Assembly (NCBI RefSeq): GCF_001189365.1
Contig: NZ_LFJJ01000033.1
Span: forward strand, 1 to 36,130
Length of the DNA stretch: 36,130 nt
From: Candidatus Burkholderia verschuerenii
Lineage (GTDB): Bacteria > Pseudomonadota > Gammaproteobacteria > Burkholderiales > Burkholderiaceae
Reading direction: 5' to 3'
Positions 28,011 through 36,130 of this stretch are shown here, piece by piece. Below the pieces are notes generated by a model, which ran no database searches, had not been told where the DNA came from, and was given only the letters and a program-made list of their open reading frames with translations. The first letter of the stretch is position 1. Each line of letters starts with the position of its first letter. The translations under genes were made by a program, and so were the position numbers.

Positions 28011-28880
28011 ATGTCGACCGAACATAGTTTTTATCTGAAGTTGTCGTGCCCGGACCGTCCGGGAATCGTGCATGCGGTCTCCGGCTTCCTGTTCAATCGC
28101 GGCGCGAATATTCTCGATTCCGCGCAGTTCGGCGACAGCCACACCGGCGAATTCTTCATGCGCGTGCATTTCCAGGAAGTCGGCGGCGATCCCGGCGTCG
28201 AGGCGCTGCGCAAGGCGTTCGGCGAACTCGCCGACGAGTTCGGCATGCGCTGGGAATTGCACGATGCGTCGGTCAAGCCGCGCGTCGTGATCATGGTGTC
28301 GAAGATCGGGCATTGTCTGAACGATCTGCTGTTCCGCTATCGCACCGGGCAATTGCCGATCGAGATTCCGGCGATCATCTCGAATCACAAGGATTTTTAT
28401 CAGCTCGCCGCGAGCTACGACATTCCGTTTCATCATCTGCCGCTGCTGAACGGCACGCCCGAGGCGAAGGCCGCGCAGGAAGCGCGCGTCCTCGACATCG
28501 TCGATCAGCACGACACCGATCTCGTCGTGCTCGCGCGCTACATGCAGATTCTGTCGGCCGACATGTGCGAGAAACTCGCGGGCCGCGCGATCAATATCCA
28601 TCACTCGTTCCTGCCGAGTTTCAAGGGCGCGAAGCCGTACTATCAGGCGTTCGATCGCGGCGTGAAGCTGATCGGCGCAACCGCGCATTACGTGACGTCG
28701 GATCTCGACGAAGGCCCGATCATCGAGCAGGAAGTGGAGCGCGTCGATCACAACATGACGCCGGATCAACTGACGGCGATCGGCCGCGACGTCGAATGCG
28801 TGACGCTGGCGCGCGCGGTGAAGTGGCATGTGGAGCATCGCATCGTGCTGAACGGGCACAAGACGGTGGTGTTTCGCTAA
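28011..28880 (+). CDS. purU: formyltetrahydrofolate deformylase PurU
   Basis: PurU hydrolyses 10-formyltetrahydrofolate to formate and tetrahydrofolate and balances the one-carbon pool. The 289-residue protein has an N-terminal ACT domain (about 7-85; LKLSCPDRPGIVHAVSGFLFNRGANILDS) and a formyltransferase-fold catalytic domain with NIHHSFLPSFKGAKPYYQAF (catalytic Asn/His) and VTSDLDEGPIIEQ (catalytic Asp). A GAGGACAGG ribosome site precedes the ATG. A strong bidirectional terminator follows. Confidence 0.96.
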   Translation: MSTEHSFYLKLSCPDRPGIVHAVSGFLFNRGANILDSAQFGDSHTGEFFMRVHFQEVGGDPGVEALRKAFGELADEFGMRWELHDASVKPRVVIMVSKIGHCLNDLLFRYRTGQLPIEIPAIISNHKDFYQLAASYDIPFHHLPLLNGTPEAKAAQEARVLDIVDQHDTDLVVLARYMQILSADMCEKLAGRAINIHHSFLPSFKGAKPYYQAFDRGVKLIGATAHYVTSDLDEGPIIEQEVERVDHNMTPDQLTAIGRDVECVTLARAVKWHVEHRIVLNGHKTVVFR

Positions 28881-28897
28881 GGCGTTTTGCTTCGGCG

Positions 28898-28926
28898 AAA
28901 AAAAGCCCGCTTCGGCGGGCTTTTTT
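28898..28926. terminator. bidirectional intrinsic terminator between purU and the AI-2E gene
   Basis: The stem GCCCGC / GCGGGC (28905-28910 with 28915-28920) has a TTCG loop. It is flanked by seven A on the left and six T on the right, so it serves both converging genes. Confidence 0.92.
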
Positions 28927-28940
28927 GTTGGCTTGTTCGC

Positions 28941-30032
28941 TCAGACGAGCCGCAGATAAATCAGCTCGCGCTTGATATACGCATAGAAAATCGGCGCGGC
29001 GATCACGCCGGGCAGGCCGAAAGCGGCTTCCATCGCGAGCATCGCCAGCAGCAGTTCCCACGCGCGCGCCTCGATCTGTCCGCCGATGATCCGCGCGTTC
29101 AGGAAGTATTCCAGCTTGTGGATGACGATCAGAAACGCCAGCGACGCCACTGCCGTGCCGAACGACAATGACAGCGAAATCGCGACGATGATCGTATTCG
29201 AGATGAGATGGCCGATCACCGGCAGCAAGCCGACGAGGAAGGTGATCAGCACCAGCGTCTTGGACAGCGGGATGCGCTCGTGAAAGATCGGCAGCGCGAC
29301 CAGCAGATACAGCGCGGTGAACACGGCGTTGATCGCGGAAATCTTGATCTGCGCGAACACGATGCGGCGAAACGCGTCGGAAAAGCGCGAAACGCGCGCG
29401 ACCAGCGCCGTGGACAGCGGCAGGCGATGATGCGACACGCGCGGCGCGCTGACCGCGATGATCGCCCCGATGATCATGCCGATCACGATATGCCCGAGCC
29501 CGCGCGCCATTTCCTTGCCGCCTTGCTGAAGCATCTCGGCGTGCTGGTGCATCAGTTCGGTGGCTTTGTCCTTCAGCTGGCCGGCGTCGACCGGCAGATA
29601 GTTCGCGATCCAGTCCGGCACGCGCAGACGCGCGCTGGACGTGATGTTCATCAGCTGGTCGAGCAATTTTTGCAGGCTCGGGACGTCGTGCTCGAAATGC
29701 TCGATGGTGGCGATGGTCGCGCCCGTCAGCCCGCCGATGATGATCGCCGAGATCAGCCCGACCGAAATTAGCCGCGCGCCACGGCTCATGACGTGGCGCT
29801 CGATCAGCGGCGCGATCATGTGAACGAGTTGAAATACCAGCATGCCTGCGAGCAGGCCGCCGAGCAGCTTGAGCTGGAGCGTGAGCCACATGGCGGCGAA
29901 CGCGAGCAGATAGCTGCCGATTTCCACCGCCGACAGCTTCGGCATGCTCATGTCGCTCGTCAGCCTGACGGGACGGGCGGGCATGTCCCGCACGCGCTGC
30001 TCCTCGTTGGCCGCTTCGTTGCGCTTCGCCAT
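28941..30032 (-). CDS. AI-2E family transporter (PerM-like permease)
   Basis: This 363-residue inner-membrane protein belongs to the AI-2E/PerM family (PF01594 type). It has paired N-terminal membrane helices (SYLLAFAAMWLTLQLKLLGGLLAGMLVFQLV), then the helix LISVGLISAIIIGGLTGATIAT. A less hydrophobic loop follows at about 115-180, and then a C-terminal set of helices with the characteristic LITFLVGLLPVIGHLISNTI and GLPGVIAAPIFYAYIKREL. Family members are linked to autoinducer-2 or ion efflux, but the substrate here is unknown. It lies downstream of uvrA on the same strand. Confidence 0.88.
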   Translation of the reverse strand: MAKRNEAANEEQRVRDMPARPVRLTSDMSMPKLSAVEIGSYLLAFAAMWLTLQLKLLGGLLAGMLVFQLVHMIAPLIERHVMSRGARLISVGLISAIIIGGLTGATIATIEHFEHDVPSLQKLLDQLMNITSSARLRVPDWIANYLPVDAGQLKDKATELMHQHAEMLQQGGKEMARGLGHIVIGMIIGAIIAVSAPRVSHHRLPLSTALVARVSRFSDAFRRIVFAQIKISAINAVFTALYLLVALPIFHERIPLSKTLVLITFLVGLLPVIGHLISNTIIVAISLSLSFGTAVASLAFLIVIHKLEYFLNARIIGGQIEARAWELLLAMLAMEAAFGLPGVIAAPIFYAYIKRELIYLRLV

Positions 30033-30067
30033 GACTGCGTTCTATCTCCTGCTGCTTACAACGGTTG

Positions 30068-30112
30068 GTGCGAATGCTGCGGTGGGGTCGGGCGGCTCCG
30101 CAGCATTCGCAC
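30068..30112. repeat. perfect 15-bp hairpin directly downstream of uvrA
   Basis: GTGCGAATGCTGCGG (30068-30082) and CCGCAGCATTCGCAC (30098-30112) are perfect inverted arms around a 15-base G-rich loop. The structure begins five bases past the uvrA stop on the minus strand. No T-run follows on the minus strand, so a classical Rho-independent terminator is not supported. It may protect the uvrA mRNA 3' end or act with Rho. Confidence 0.7.
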
Positions 30113-30117
30113 GGAAC

Positions 30118-32991
30118 TCACGCCGCGGACTTCGGCCGTTGCAGCAAGGGTGCCAGATATCGGCCGGTAAAGCTCGCTTTCGATTTCGCGACCTGCTCCG
30201 GCGTGCCCTGAGCGATGATCTGCCCGCCGCCAGCGCCGCCTTCCGGTCCGAGATCGATGACCCAGTCAGCGGTTTTGATCACGTCGAGATTATGCTCGAT
30301 GATGACCACCGTGTTGCCCTGATCTCGCAGTCGATGGATGACTTCCAACAGCAATGCGATGTCATGAAAGTGCAATCCGGTCGTCGGTTCGTCGAGGATG
30401 TACAGCGTCCGACCGGTATCGCGCTTGCTCAGTTCCAGCGAAAGCTTGACGCGCTGCGCTTCGCCGCCCGACAGCGTGGTCGCCGACTGGCCGAGCCGGA
30501 TATAGCCGAGACCCACGTCCAGCAAGGTTTTCAGCTTGCGCGCGACGACCGGAACCGGCCTGAAGAACTCGTGCGCGGCTTCGACGGTCAGGTCCAGCAC
30601 TTCGCTGATGTTCTTGCCCTTGTACTGGATATCGAGCGTTTCGCGGTTGTAGCGCTTGCCGTGGCAGACGTCGCACGGAACGTAGACATCCGGCAGAAAG
30701 TGCATCTCGACCTTGATCACGCCGTCGCCCTGACAGGCTTCGCAGCGTCCGCCCTTGACGTTGAACGAGAAGCGGCCCGGATCGTAGCCGCGTTCCTTCG
30801 CCGCCGGCACGCCCGCGAACAGTTCGCGGATGGGCGTGAACAGTCCGGTGTAAGTGGCCGGATTCGAGCGCGGCGTGCGTCCGATCGGCGACTGATCGAC
30901 GGCGATCACTTTGTCGAAGTGTTCGAGGCCTTCGATCGACTCGTAAGGCGCCGGCTCCGTCGACGATCCGTACAGATGCTGCGCCACCGCATGCTGAAGC
31001 GTGTCGTTGATGAGCGTCGACTTGCCCGAGCCCGACACGCCGGTGATGCACGTCAGCAGCCCGACCGGCAGATCGAGCGTCACGCGCTTCAGATTGTTGC
31101 CGTGCGCCTCGACGATGCGAAGCTGCCGCTCGTCCGGCTGATTGCGTTTTTCCGGATAGCCGATGGTCCGCTTGCCCGACAGATACTGCCCGGTGATCGA
31201 ATTGGCGTCCTTCTGCACCTGATCCGGCGTGCCCTGCGCGACGATCACGCCGCCGTGCTCGCCCGCGCCCGGACCCATGTCGACGACGTAATCGGCCATG
31301 CGGATCATGTCCTCGTCGTGCTCGACGACGATCACCGAATTGCCGATATCGCGCAGATGCTTGAGCGTGGCGATGAGCCGGTCGTTATCGCGCTGATGCA
31401 GGCCGATGGACGGTTCGTCGAGCACGTACATCACGCCCGTCAGCCCGGAACCGATCTGCGAGGCAAGGCGAATCCGCTGCGCTTCGCCGCCGGACAGCGT
31501 CTCCGCGCTGCGTTCGAGCGACAGATAATCCAGCCCGACGTTATTCAGAAACGACAGTCGCGCGACGATCTCCTTGATCACCTTGTCGGCGATTTCGCCT
31601 TTCGCGCCTTCCAGACGCAGCGTCTGGAAATAGCCGAGCGCATCGCGCAGCGGCCAGCCGCTGATTTCGTAGATGCCGCGCGCGTCGTCGCCCGCGCCGA
31701 CTTTCACGAAGCGCGCCTCGCGACGCAGACGCGTGCCGTCGCAGGCCGGACACGCCTGGTTGTTCTGATACTTCGCAAGTTCTTCGCGCACGGCGGCGGA
31801 ATCCGTCTCGCGATAACGCCGCTCCAGATTCGGGATGATCCCTTCGAAGGCATGCTCGCGCACCGACGCGCGCCCGCGCTCGTTGATGTACGAGAACGGA
31901 ATCACCTGTTTGCCGGAACCGTAGAGCAGCGTCTTGCGGACTTTTTCCGGCAGTTCTTCGAACGCCGCGTCGATATCGAACTCGTAGAACGCCGCGAGAC
32001 TTTGCAGCATCTGGAAGTAGAACTGGTTGCGCCGGTCCCAGCCCTTCACCGCGCCCGCCGCCAGCGACAGCGACGGATGCGCGACCACGCGCTTCGGATC
32101 GAAAAAGGTTATTTGACCGAGACCGTCGCATTCCGGGCACGCGCCCATCGGGTTATTGAACGAAAACAGGCGAGGCTCGAGTTCCGGCAGCGAATACGAG
32201 CAGATCGGGCATGCGAACTTGGAACTGAAGAGCTTTTCCTGTTCCGTGTCCATTTCCAGCGCGATGGCGCGGCCATCGGCGAGACGCAGCGCCGTTTCGA
32301 ACGATTCCGCCAGCCGCTGCTTCATGTCCGGGCGCACTTTCAGCCGGTCGATCACCACGTCGATGGTGTGCTTGTCGTTCTTCTTGAGCTTCGGCAGCGA
32401 ATCGACTTCGTAGATTTTGGCTTCGCCTTCGTTCGCCGTGCCGCCGCCCGAACGGATGCGAAAGCGGATGAAACCCTGCGCCTGCATCTCCTCGAACAGT
32501 TCGACGTGCTCGCCCTTGCGATCGGCGACGACCGGCGCGAGGATCATCAGCTTGGTTTCCTCGGGCAACGCGAGCGCGGCGTCGACCATTTGCGAGACGC
32601 TTTGCGCCTCGAGCGGAATCAGGTGATCCGGGCAATAAGGCGTGCCGACGCGCGCATACAGCAGACGCAGGTAATCGTGAATTTCCGTGACGGTTCCGAC
32701 CGTCGAACGCGGATTGTGCGACGTCGCCTTCTGTTCGATCGAAATAGCCGGCGACAAGCCTTCGATCAGATCGACGTCGGGCTTTTCCATCAGCTGGAGA
32801 AACTGCCGGGCGTAAGCGGACAGACTTTCCACGTAACGGCGCTGGCCTTCCGCGTAAAGCGTGTCGAATGCAAGCGACGACTTGCCCGACCCGGACAACC
32901 CCGTGATCACGATCAGCTTGTGTCGCGGCAAGTCGAGATTGACGTTCTTCAGATTGTGGGTGCGTGCCCCACGAATACGAATTTCTTCCAC
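30118..32991 (-). CDS. uvrA: excinuclease ABC subunit UvrA
   Basis: UvrA is the damage-recognition ATPase of nucleotide excision repair and loads UvrB. The 957-residue protein has two ABC modules. The first has Walker [21 protein letters not shown] near residue 31, a C-x2-C...C-x2-C zinc finger ([10 protein letters not shown]...CPECDGLGQ), signature [19 protein letters not shown] and Walker [15 protein letters not shown]. The second has [15 protein letters not shown], zinc finger CEACQGDG...CDVCHGKRY, signature [16 protein letters not shown] and [13 protein letters not shown]. The start is GTG 32991. No clear LexA site is visible upstream. It is intact. Confidence 0.97.
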   Translation of the reverse strand: MEEIRIRGARTHNLKNVNLDLPRHKLIVITGLSGSGKSSLAFDTLYAEGQRRYVESLSAYARQFLQLMEKPDVDLIEGLSPAISIEQKATSHNPRSTVGTVTEIHDYLRLLYARVGTPYCPDHLIPLEAQSVSQMVDAALALPEETKLMILAPVVADRKGEHVELFEEMQAQGFIRFRIRSGGGTANEGEAKIYEVDSLPKLKKNDKHTIDVVIDRLKVRPDMKQRLAESFETALRLADGRAIALEMDTEQEKLFSSKFACPICSYSLPELEPRLFSFNNPMGACPECDGLGQITFFDPKRVVAHPSLSLAAGAVKGWDRRNQFYFQMLQSLAAFYEFDIDAAFEELPEKVRKTLLYGSGKQVIPFSYINERGRASVREHAFEGIIPNLERRYRETDSAAVREELAKYQNNQACPACDGTRLRREARFVKVGAGDDARGIYEISGWPLRDALGYFQTLRLEGAKGEIADKVIKEIVARLSFLNNVGLDYLSLERSAETLSGGEAQRIRLASQIGSGLTGVMYVLDEPSIGLHQRDNDRLIATLKHLRDIGNSVIVVEHDEDMIRMADYVVDMGPGAGEHGGVIVAQGTPDQVQKDANSITGQYLSGKRTIGYPEKRNQPDERQLRIVEAHGNNLKRVTLDLPVGLLTCITGVSGSGKSTLINDTLQHAVAQHLYGSSTEPAPYESIEGLEHFDKVIAVDQSPIGRTPRSNPATYTGLFTPIRELFAGVPAAKERGYDPGRFSFNVKGGRCEACQGDGVIKVEMHFLPDVYVPCDVCHGKRYNRETLDIQYKGKNISEVLDLTVEAAHEFFRPVPVVARKLKTLLDVGLGYIRLGQSATTLSGGEAQRVKLSLELSKRDTGRTLYILDEPTTGLHFHDIALLLEVIHRLRDQGNTVVIIEHNLDVIKTADWVIDLGPEGGAGGGQIIAQGTPEQVAKSKASFTGRYLAPLLQRPKSAA

Positions 32992-33339
32992 GAGTTTTTC
33001 CGCGAGTATGTTCCGTGCGATTCAGCCGCGCGGTTTTGTGCCGGCCTGGTCCTACTCGTACCTCGTCCGTACCGGTTTGCTCTGCTGGTTGCGGAAAGTG
33101 AAGGGGGCCAAACCTGCTACTATAACGACTTTTGCAGGGCGCGGCGCCCGCGCCATCAGGGCGAGGGCGCGCAAGGGGCACCGAGGGCCGGCGCGGGGGC
33201 TTGCCGGCAATGTGCGCGGGCTGCGCGACGCGGCCGGCAGTGCGTCTGATCTGGTACCATTCAGAGCAATAACAAGGCGGCCGAGCCGGTATCCCCACCA
33301 GCCGGGCACGACGCCATCCTCATCCATTTCCCGTTTCTG
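32992..33339. other. divergent promoter region between uvrA and the MFS gene
   Basis: No gene is seen in these 348 bp. A plus-strand TATAAC at 33121-33126 could be a -10 element, but no -35 hexamer stands at 16-18 bp. I see no CTGT-N8-ACAG LexA-type palindrome. The middle (33130-33240) is very GC-rich and ends before a less GC-rich stretch near 33255-33275. Confidence 0.4.
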
Positions 33340-34542
33340 ATGTCCAATCCGTCTGCCACGTCCACACGTCTGAGCGCGCCGGAATTGCGCGCGACCGTGT
33401 CGCTCGCCGCCATCTTCGCGCTGCGCATGCTCGGTCTGTTCATGATCATGCCGGTGTTTTCGATCTACGCGAAAACGATTCCCGGCGGCGACAACGTCCT
33501 GCTCGTCGGCATCGCGCTCGGCGCGTACGGCGTCACGCAATCGATGCTCTACATCTTCTACGGATGGATTTCCGACAAGCTCGGCCGCAAGCCGGTCATC
33601 GCGTTCGGCCTGCTGGTGTTCGCGCTCGGCAGCTTCGTCGCCGCGATCGGGCACTCGATGGCGTGGATCATCGCCGGGCGGGTGATTCAGGGCATGGGCG
33701 CGGTGTCGTCGGCGGTGATCGCGTTCATCGCGGACCTGACGCACGAAGAAAACCGCACCAAGGCGATGGCAATGGTCGGCGGCAGCATCGGCATCTCGTT
33801 CGCCGTGGCGATCGTCGACGCGCCGATCGTGTTCCATTGGGTCGGCATGAGCGGCTTATTTACGGTGATCGGCGTGCTGTCGATCCTCGCGGTGGGCGTG
33901 GTGGTGTGGATCGTCCCCGATGCGCCGACGCCGCCCGTCCACGTCAAGGCGCCGTTCGCCGAAGTGCTGCACAACGTCGAGCTGTTGCGTCTGAACTTTG
34001 GCGTGCTGGTGCTGCACGCGACGCAGACCGCGCTGTTTCTGGTCGTGCCGCGCATTCTGGAGGCGGGCGGCCTGCCGGTCGCATCGCACTGGAAGATTTA
34101 TTTGCCCGTGATGGCGCTCGCTTTCGTGATGATGGTGCCGGCGATCATCGCCGCCGAGAAGCGCGGCAAGATGAAAATCGTCATGCTGAGTGCCATTTTG
34201 CTTATCCTGATCGGACAGTTGTTATTAGGCGCGGCACCCCATACGCTATGGTCTGTGGCCGCGATCCTGTTCGTGTACTTTCTCGGCTTCAACGTGCTGG
34301 AGGTGTCGCAGCCGTCGCTGGTGTCGAAACTCGCGCCGGGCACGCGCAAGGGTGCGGCGGCGGGCGTGTACAACACGACGCAGTCCATCGGTCTCGCGCT
34401 GGGCGGCGTGGTCGGCGGCTGGCTGCTGAAGGTCGACGGCCCGAGCGCGGTGTTCTACACGTGCTCCGCGCTGGTGCTGGCGTGGCTGGTGGTGGCATCG
34501 CGCATGAAGCCGCCGCCGCGCAAGCGCGAACGCTCGGCCTGA
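33340..34542 (+). CDS. MFS transporter (YajR-like)
   Basis: This 400-residue major-facilitator protein has 12 predicted membrane helices. Family motif A occurs as GWISDKLGRKPVI after helix 2 (about residue 71), and IIAGRVIQGMGAVSSAVIAFIADLT gives the helix 4 region. The C-terminal half includes the repeat-like VSKLAPGTRKGAAAGVYNTTQSIGLALGG. It lacks a long cytoplasmic C-terminal domain. The substrate is unknown; such genes often lie between uvrA and ssb in Burkholderia. It is intact. Confidence 0.9.
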   Translation: MSNPSATSTRLSAPELRATVSLAAIFALRMLGLFMIMPVFSIYAKTIPGGDNVLLVGIALGAYGVTQSMLYIFYGWISDKLGRKPVIAFGLLVFALGSFVAAIGHSMAWIIAGRVIQGMGAVSSAVIAFIADLTHEENRTKAMAMVGGSIGISFAVAIVDAPIVFHWVGMSGLFTVIGVLSILAVGVVVWIVPDAPTPPVHVKAPFAEVLHNVELLRLNFGVLVLHATQTALFLVVPRILEAGGLPVASHWKIYLPVMALAFVMMVPAIIAAEKRGKMKIVMLSAILLILIGQLLLGAAPHTLWSVAAILFVYFLGFNVLEVSQPSLVSKLAPGTRKGAAAGVYNTTQSIGLALGGVVGGWLLKVDGPSAVFYTCSALVLAWLVVASRMKPPPRKRERSA

Positions 34543-34659
34543 CAGATTTTTGTATCAACCGTATCGAGTCGGCGCGGCGTCATTCGTTTTCCCTTATTTG
34601 AATGAGTGGACGCATGTCGCCGCATTGCTGACGCAAGCAAGGTATCTATTGGAGAAATT

Positions 34660-35160
34660 ATGGCATCTGTCAACAAGGTCATTCTCGTGGGCAATCTGGG
34701 CGCCGACCCGGAAACCCGCTCCCTTCCGAGCGGCGACGCCGTGGCCAATATCCGCCTCGCGACCACGGACCGTTATCGCGACAAGGCGTCGGGCGAGTTC
34801 AAGGAACTCACCGAATGGCATCGCGTGGCCTTTTTCGGGCGTCTCGCGGAAGTCGTTCGGGATTATCTGAAGAAGGGATCGTCGGTCTATATCGAAGGGC
34901 GCATTCGCACGCGCAAATGGACCGATCAATCCGGCCAGGAACGCTACTCGACCGAAATCGTCGCCGACCAGATGCAAATGCTGGGCGGACGCGGTGCCGG
35001 CGGCGGTGACGACGCGGGTTACAGCCGCGCGCCGCAATCGGATAGTTACGGCGGTGGTGGTGGTGGCGGCGGTCGCGATCAGTCGAGCAATCGCGCGCCG
35101 AAGAAAGCGCCGCCGCAAAACGACGGCTTCGAAAATATGGACGACGACATTCCGTTCTAA
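34660..35160 (+). CDS. ssb: single-stranded DNA-binding protein Ssb
   Basis: Ssb coats single-stranded DNA in replication, recombination and repair. The 166-residue protein has the OB fold at about 1-110 ([48 protein letters not shown]). A Gly-rich disordered linker with eight consecutive glycines follows, and the acidic tip MDDDIPF binds partner proteins. ATG 34660 follows GGAG; an upstream in-frame ATG lacks family similarity. It is close to uvrA but no SOS box is apparent. Confidence 0.97.
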   Translation: MASVNKVILVGNLGADPETRSLPSGDAVANIRLATTDRYRDKASGEFKELTEWHRVAFFGRLAEVVRDYLKKGSSVYIEGRIRTRKWTDQSGQERYSTEIVADQMQMLGGRGAGGGDDAGYSRAPQSDSYGGGGGGGGRDQSSNRAPKKAPPQNDGFENMDDDIPF

Positions 35161-35191
35161 TCGTTCGGATTCGTTGTCGCAAAATCGATTT

Positions 35192-35231
35192 AACAAGGCC
35201 TTCGGCATCGAGTCGAAGGCCTTTGTTGCTT
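35192..35231 (+). terminator. probable intrinsic terminator downstream of ssb
   Basis: GGCCTTCG (35197-35204) pairs with CGAAGGCC (35214-35221), and AACAA / TTTGTT extend the stem with one bulge. The following sequence is T-rich (TTTGTTGCTTCTT). It begins 32 bp after the ssb stop. Confidence 0.65.
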
Positions 35232-35605
35232 CTTAGGGGCGGTTTCTGATTTATCCGTGCGTAGCCCCTATTGCGTCTGATTGCGTATAAGCTTCTATTC
35301 GACGTGTCTAAACGCGTCCCCGACTTAACTCGTAAAGACTGAGTTGAGAGTAATCGGACTTATCTTATGGTCTACGAAATACCTGCATTTTATTTTGAAT
35401 GTAAGTATTCCTAGACTAATAAGAGTTCGATTTTATTTGCCTGTAGTCAATTTAATTGATCGAACCGCTGAAGGGCTTGTTTTACCCCACGGTGCAAACA
35501 AGATATTCCTTCGGTCGATGCAGTCAATTGAATGCATGGCGAATACTGCTTGCCGGTTCATGGCAACAACGACTCTCCCAGACAAACGAACCAATCGGGG
35601 GCCTC
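35232..35605. promoter_or_regulatory. AT-rich region upstream of the response regulator, with two palindromes
   Basis: No gene is seen in this stretch, whose base composition is clearly AT-richer than anything else in the window. It contains TCAATT-t-AATTGA (35447-35459), a perfect palindrome with a one-base centre, and TGCAGTCAATTGAATGCA (35519-35536), an 18-bp palindrome with one mismatched pair. Both contain the half-site GTCAATT, and their centres are about 75 bp apart. They lie roughly 150 and 80 bp upstream of the TTG start. They are plausible operator sites for an unidentified regulator or for autoregulation. Confidence 0.5.
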
Positions 35606-35955
35606 TTGAAGCTTCGCGTAGTGTTGGCCGACGATCATCCTTTTGTGGTCGTCGGCATGAAGGCGCTGTTCGCGTTCGATGACGGCGTCGAAGTCGTCGG
35701 CGAGGCGAGCAACGTCAGCAGTCTGCTCGCCGTGCTGTCGATCCAGCCGTGCGACGTGCTCGTCACCGACTTTGCCATGCCCGAACCCGGGCAGGACGCT
35801 CACGACGGCCTGCGGCTGATTCGCCGCGTGCGGCAGGAGTGGCCGCATATCGGCATCGTCGTGCTGACGAGCGTGACCAACGTGGCCATCCTGCGTTCCA
35901 TTCTGAACGCGGGCGCCATGAGTCTCGTCAACAAGGCCGAGCCGATCGAATACGT
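35606..35955 (+). pseudogene. NarL/FixJ-type response regulator, receiver domain only, cut by IS
   Basis: A TTG start behind GGGGG begins KLRVVLADDHPFVVVGMKALF, the acidic pocket of a receiver domain. The phospho-acceptor Asp is in VTDFAMPEPG (about residue 56), the conserved Thr in IVVLTS and the Lys in LVNKAEP. The insertion of a few residues after the Asp resembles RcsB/BvgA-type regulators. The coding sequence meets the IS right after EPIEY, where the linker and the LuxR-type helix-turn-helix should follow, so the output domain is lost. The frame stays open through the IS leader to the window end, adding about 58 foreign residues. No sensor kinase is visible next to it. Confidence 0.85.
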
Positions 35956-36130
35956 AGTCGGCCCTTCAGAATTAGTCGAAGTCAAGGGTGGCAAGGGGCC
36001 GCCCCGGAAGATCGTGTTTCCCAGAACTCCCAGAAGCAATATTGATCTGAATGGTTTCCTGGGAGTTTGGAACTTCGCCGATGAGCACGCCCGATTTCTT
36101 TCGCAGCCGCCTCGACACCATGATCGATCT
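35956..36130 (+). mobile_element. IS element 5' end, right copy (probably IS5 family, partial)
   Basis: These 175 bases are the inverted copy of positions 1-173, with two extra G residues in the run near 36003. The IS leader is about 125 bp and is followed by the transposase start at 36081. Inverted repeat AACTCCCAG (36025-36033) / CTGGGAGTT (36059-36067) lies 13 bp upstream of the start codon and could fold in read-through transcripts. The junction with the response regulator is at about 35956-35959. Confidence 0.8.
36081..36130 (+). CDS. IS transposase N-terminus (partial, runs off the window)
   Basis: The first 16 codons, MSTPDFFRSRLDTMID, are identical to those on the minus strand at 50-1. 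The assignment to an IS5-family DDE transposase comes from the resemblance of this N-terminus. No ribosome site stronger than GGAACTTCGCCG is seen before the ATG. Confidence 0.6.
   Translation, partial: MSTPDFFRSRLDTMID

Noticed and set aside
29944..33249. Open frame of 1101 codons on the plus strand
   Set aside because: It lies antisense to uvrA across its whole length, has no recognisable domain and is rich in Arg, His and Asp, as expected for a GC-rich shadow frame.
32992..33339. LexA box upstream of uvrA
   Set aside because: I searched for a CTGT-N8-ACAG type palindrome and did not find one. TATAAC at 33121 alone is not evidence of SOS control.
35537..35552. Sigma-54 (-24/-12) promoter upstream of the response regulator
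   Set aside because: The TGG and TGC elements are present but 12 bases separate GG from GC instead of the required 10.

Overview
This window looks like a conserved core-chromosome segment of a Burkholderiaceae bacterium (Burkholderia, Caballeronia or Paraburkholderia type). The reasons are the high GC content judged by eye, dense GC-biased codon use, and the block kdsD-kdsC-lptC-lptA-lptB-rpoN-hpf-ptsN-hprK-rapZ together with tRNA-Gln flanked by prs and ispE. About 36 protein genes and one tRNA gene can be recognised, and almost all are housekeeping. I found no CRISPR array, prophage, defence island or biosynthetic cluster, and nothing I would call a new molecular system. The notable signal is gene decay inside a core region.

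Layout. The first 173 bases and the last 175 bases are the same sequence in inverted orientation: the 5' end of an IS element (probably IS5 family) whose transposase starts point out of the window. The left copy cuts otsA (trehalose-6-phosphate synthase) and the right copy cuts a NarL/FixJ-type response regulator. Positions 1-6400 hold the otsA remnant, a GT4 glycosyltransferase, ftsY, rsmD, coaD, a YfhL-type ferredoxin and a frameshifted hisC. Positions 6.4-12.4 kb form a minus-strand run: pth, rplY, prs, tRNA-Gln, ispE, lolB and a large TPR protein. Positions 12.4-14.9 kb hold a mutM broken by deletion, intact mutY and a LON-domain protein. Positions 14.9-23.7 kb are the nitrogen-PTS/sigma-54 and LPS-transport block on the minus strand, with a frameshifted kdsC. 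Positions 23.9-30 kb hold a kefB-type antiporter with an in-frame TGA, apt, a LysE exporter, a DUF4743-Nudix protein, purU and an AI-2E family permease. Positions 30.1-36.1 kb hold uvrA, an MFS transporter, ssb, an AT-rich regulatory stretch and the truncated response regulator.

How the genes work together. KdsD and KdsC supply Kdo for lipid A-core, LptC/A/B export LPS and LolB inserts outer-membrane lipoproteins, so outer-membrane assembly is a main theme. RpoN, Hpf, PtsN, HprK and RapZ form the usual nitrogen-PTS regulatory set. MutM, MutY, UvrA and Ssb are genome-maintenance functions. Prs, Apt and PurU feed nucleotide and one-carbon metabolism.

Six of about 36 genes are broken by four different routes: IS insertion (otsA, response regulator), small indel (hisC, kdsC), larger deletion (mutM) and nonsense (kefB). 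The genes expected to be indispensable (ftsY, coaD, pth, prs, ispE, lolB, lptABC, ssb) read through intact. That bias points to real genome erosion with IS expansion, as known in host-restricted Burkholderia relatives such as leaf-nodule symbionts, rather than random base-calling error. This is inference. Read mapping is the decisive test.
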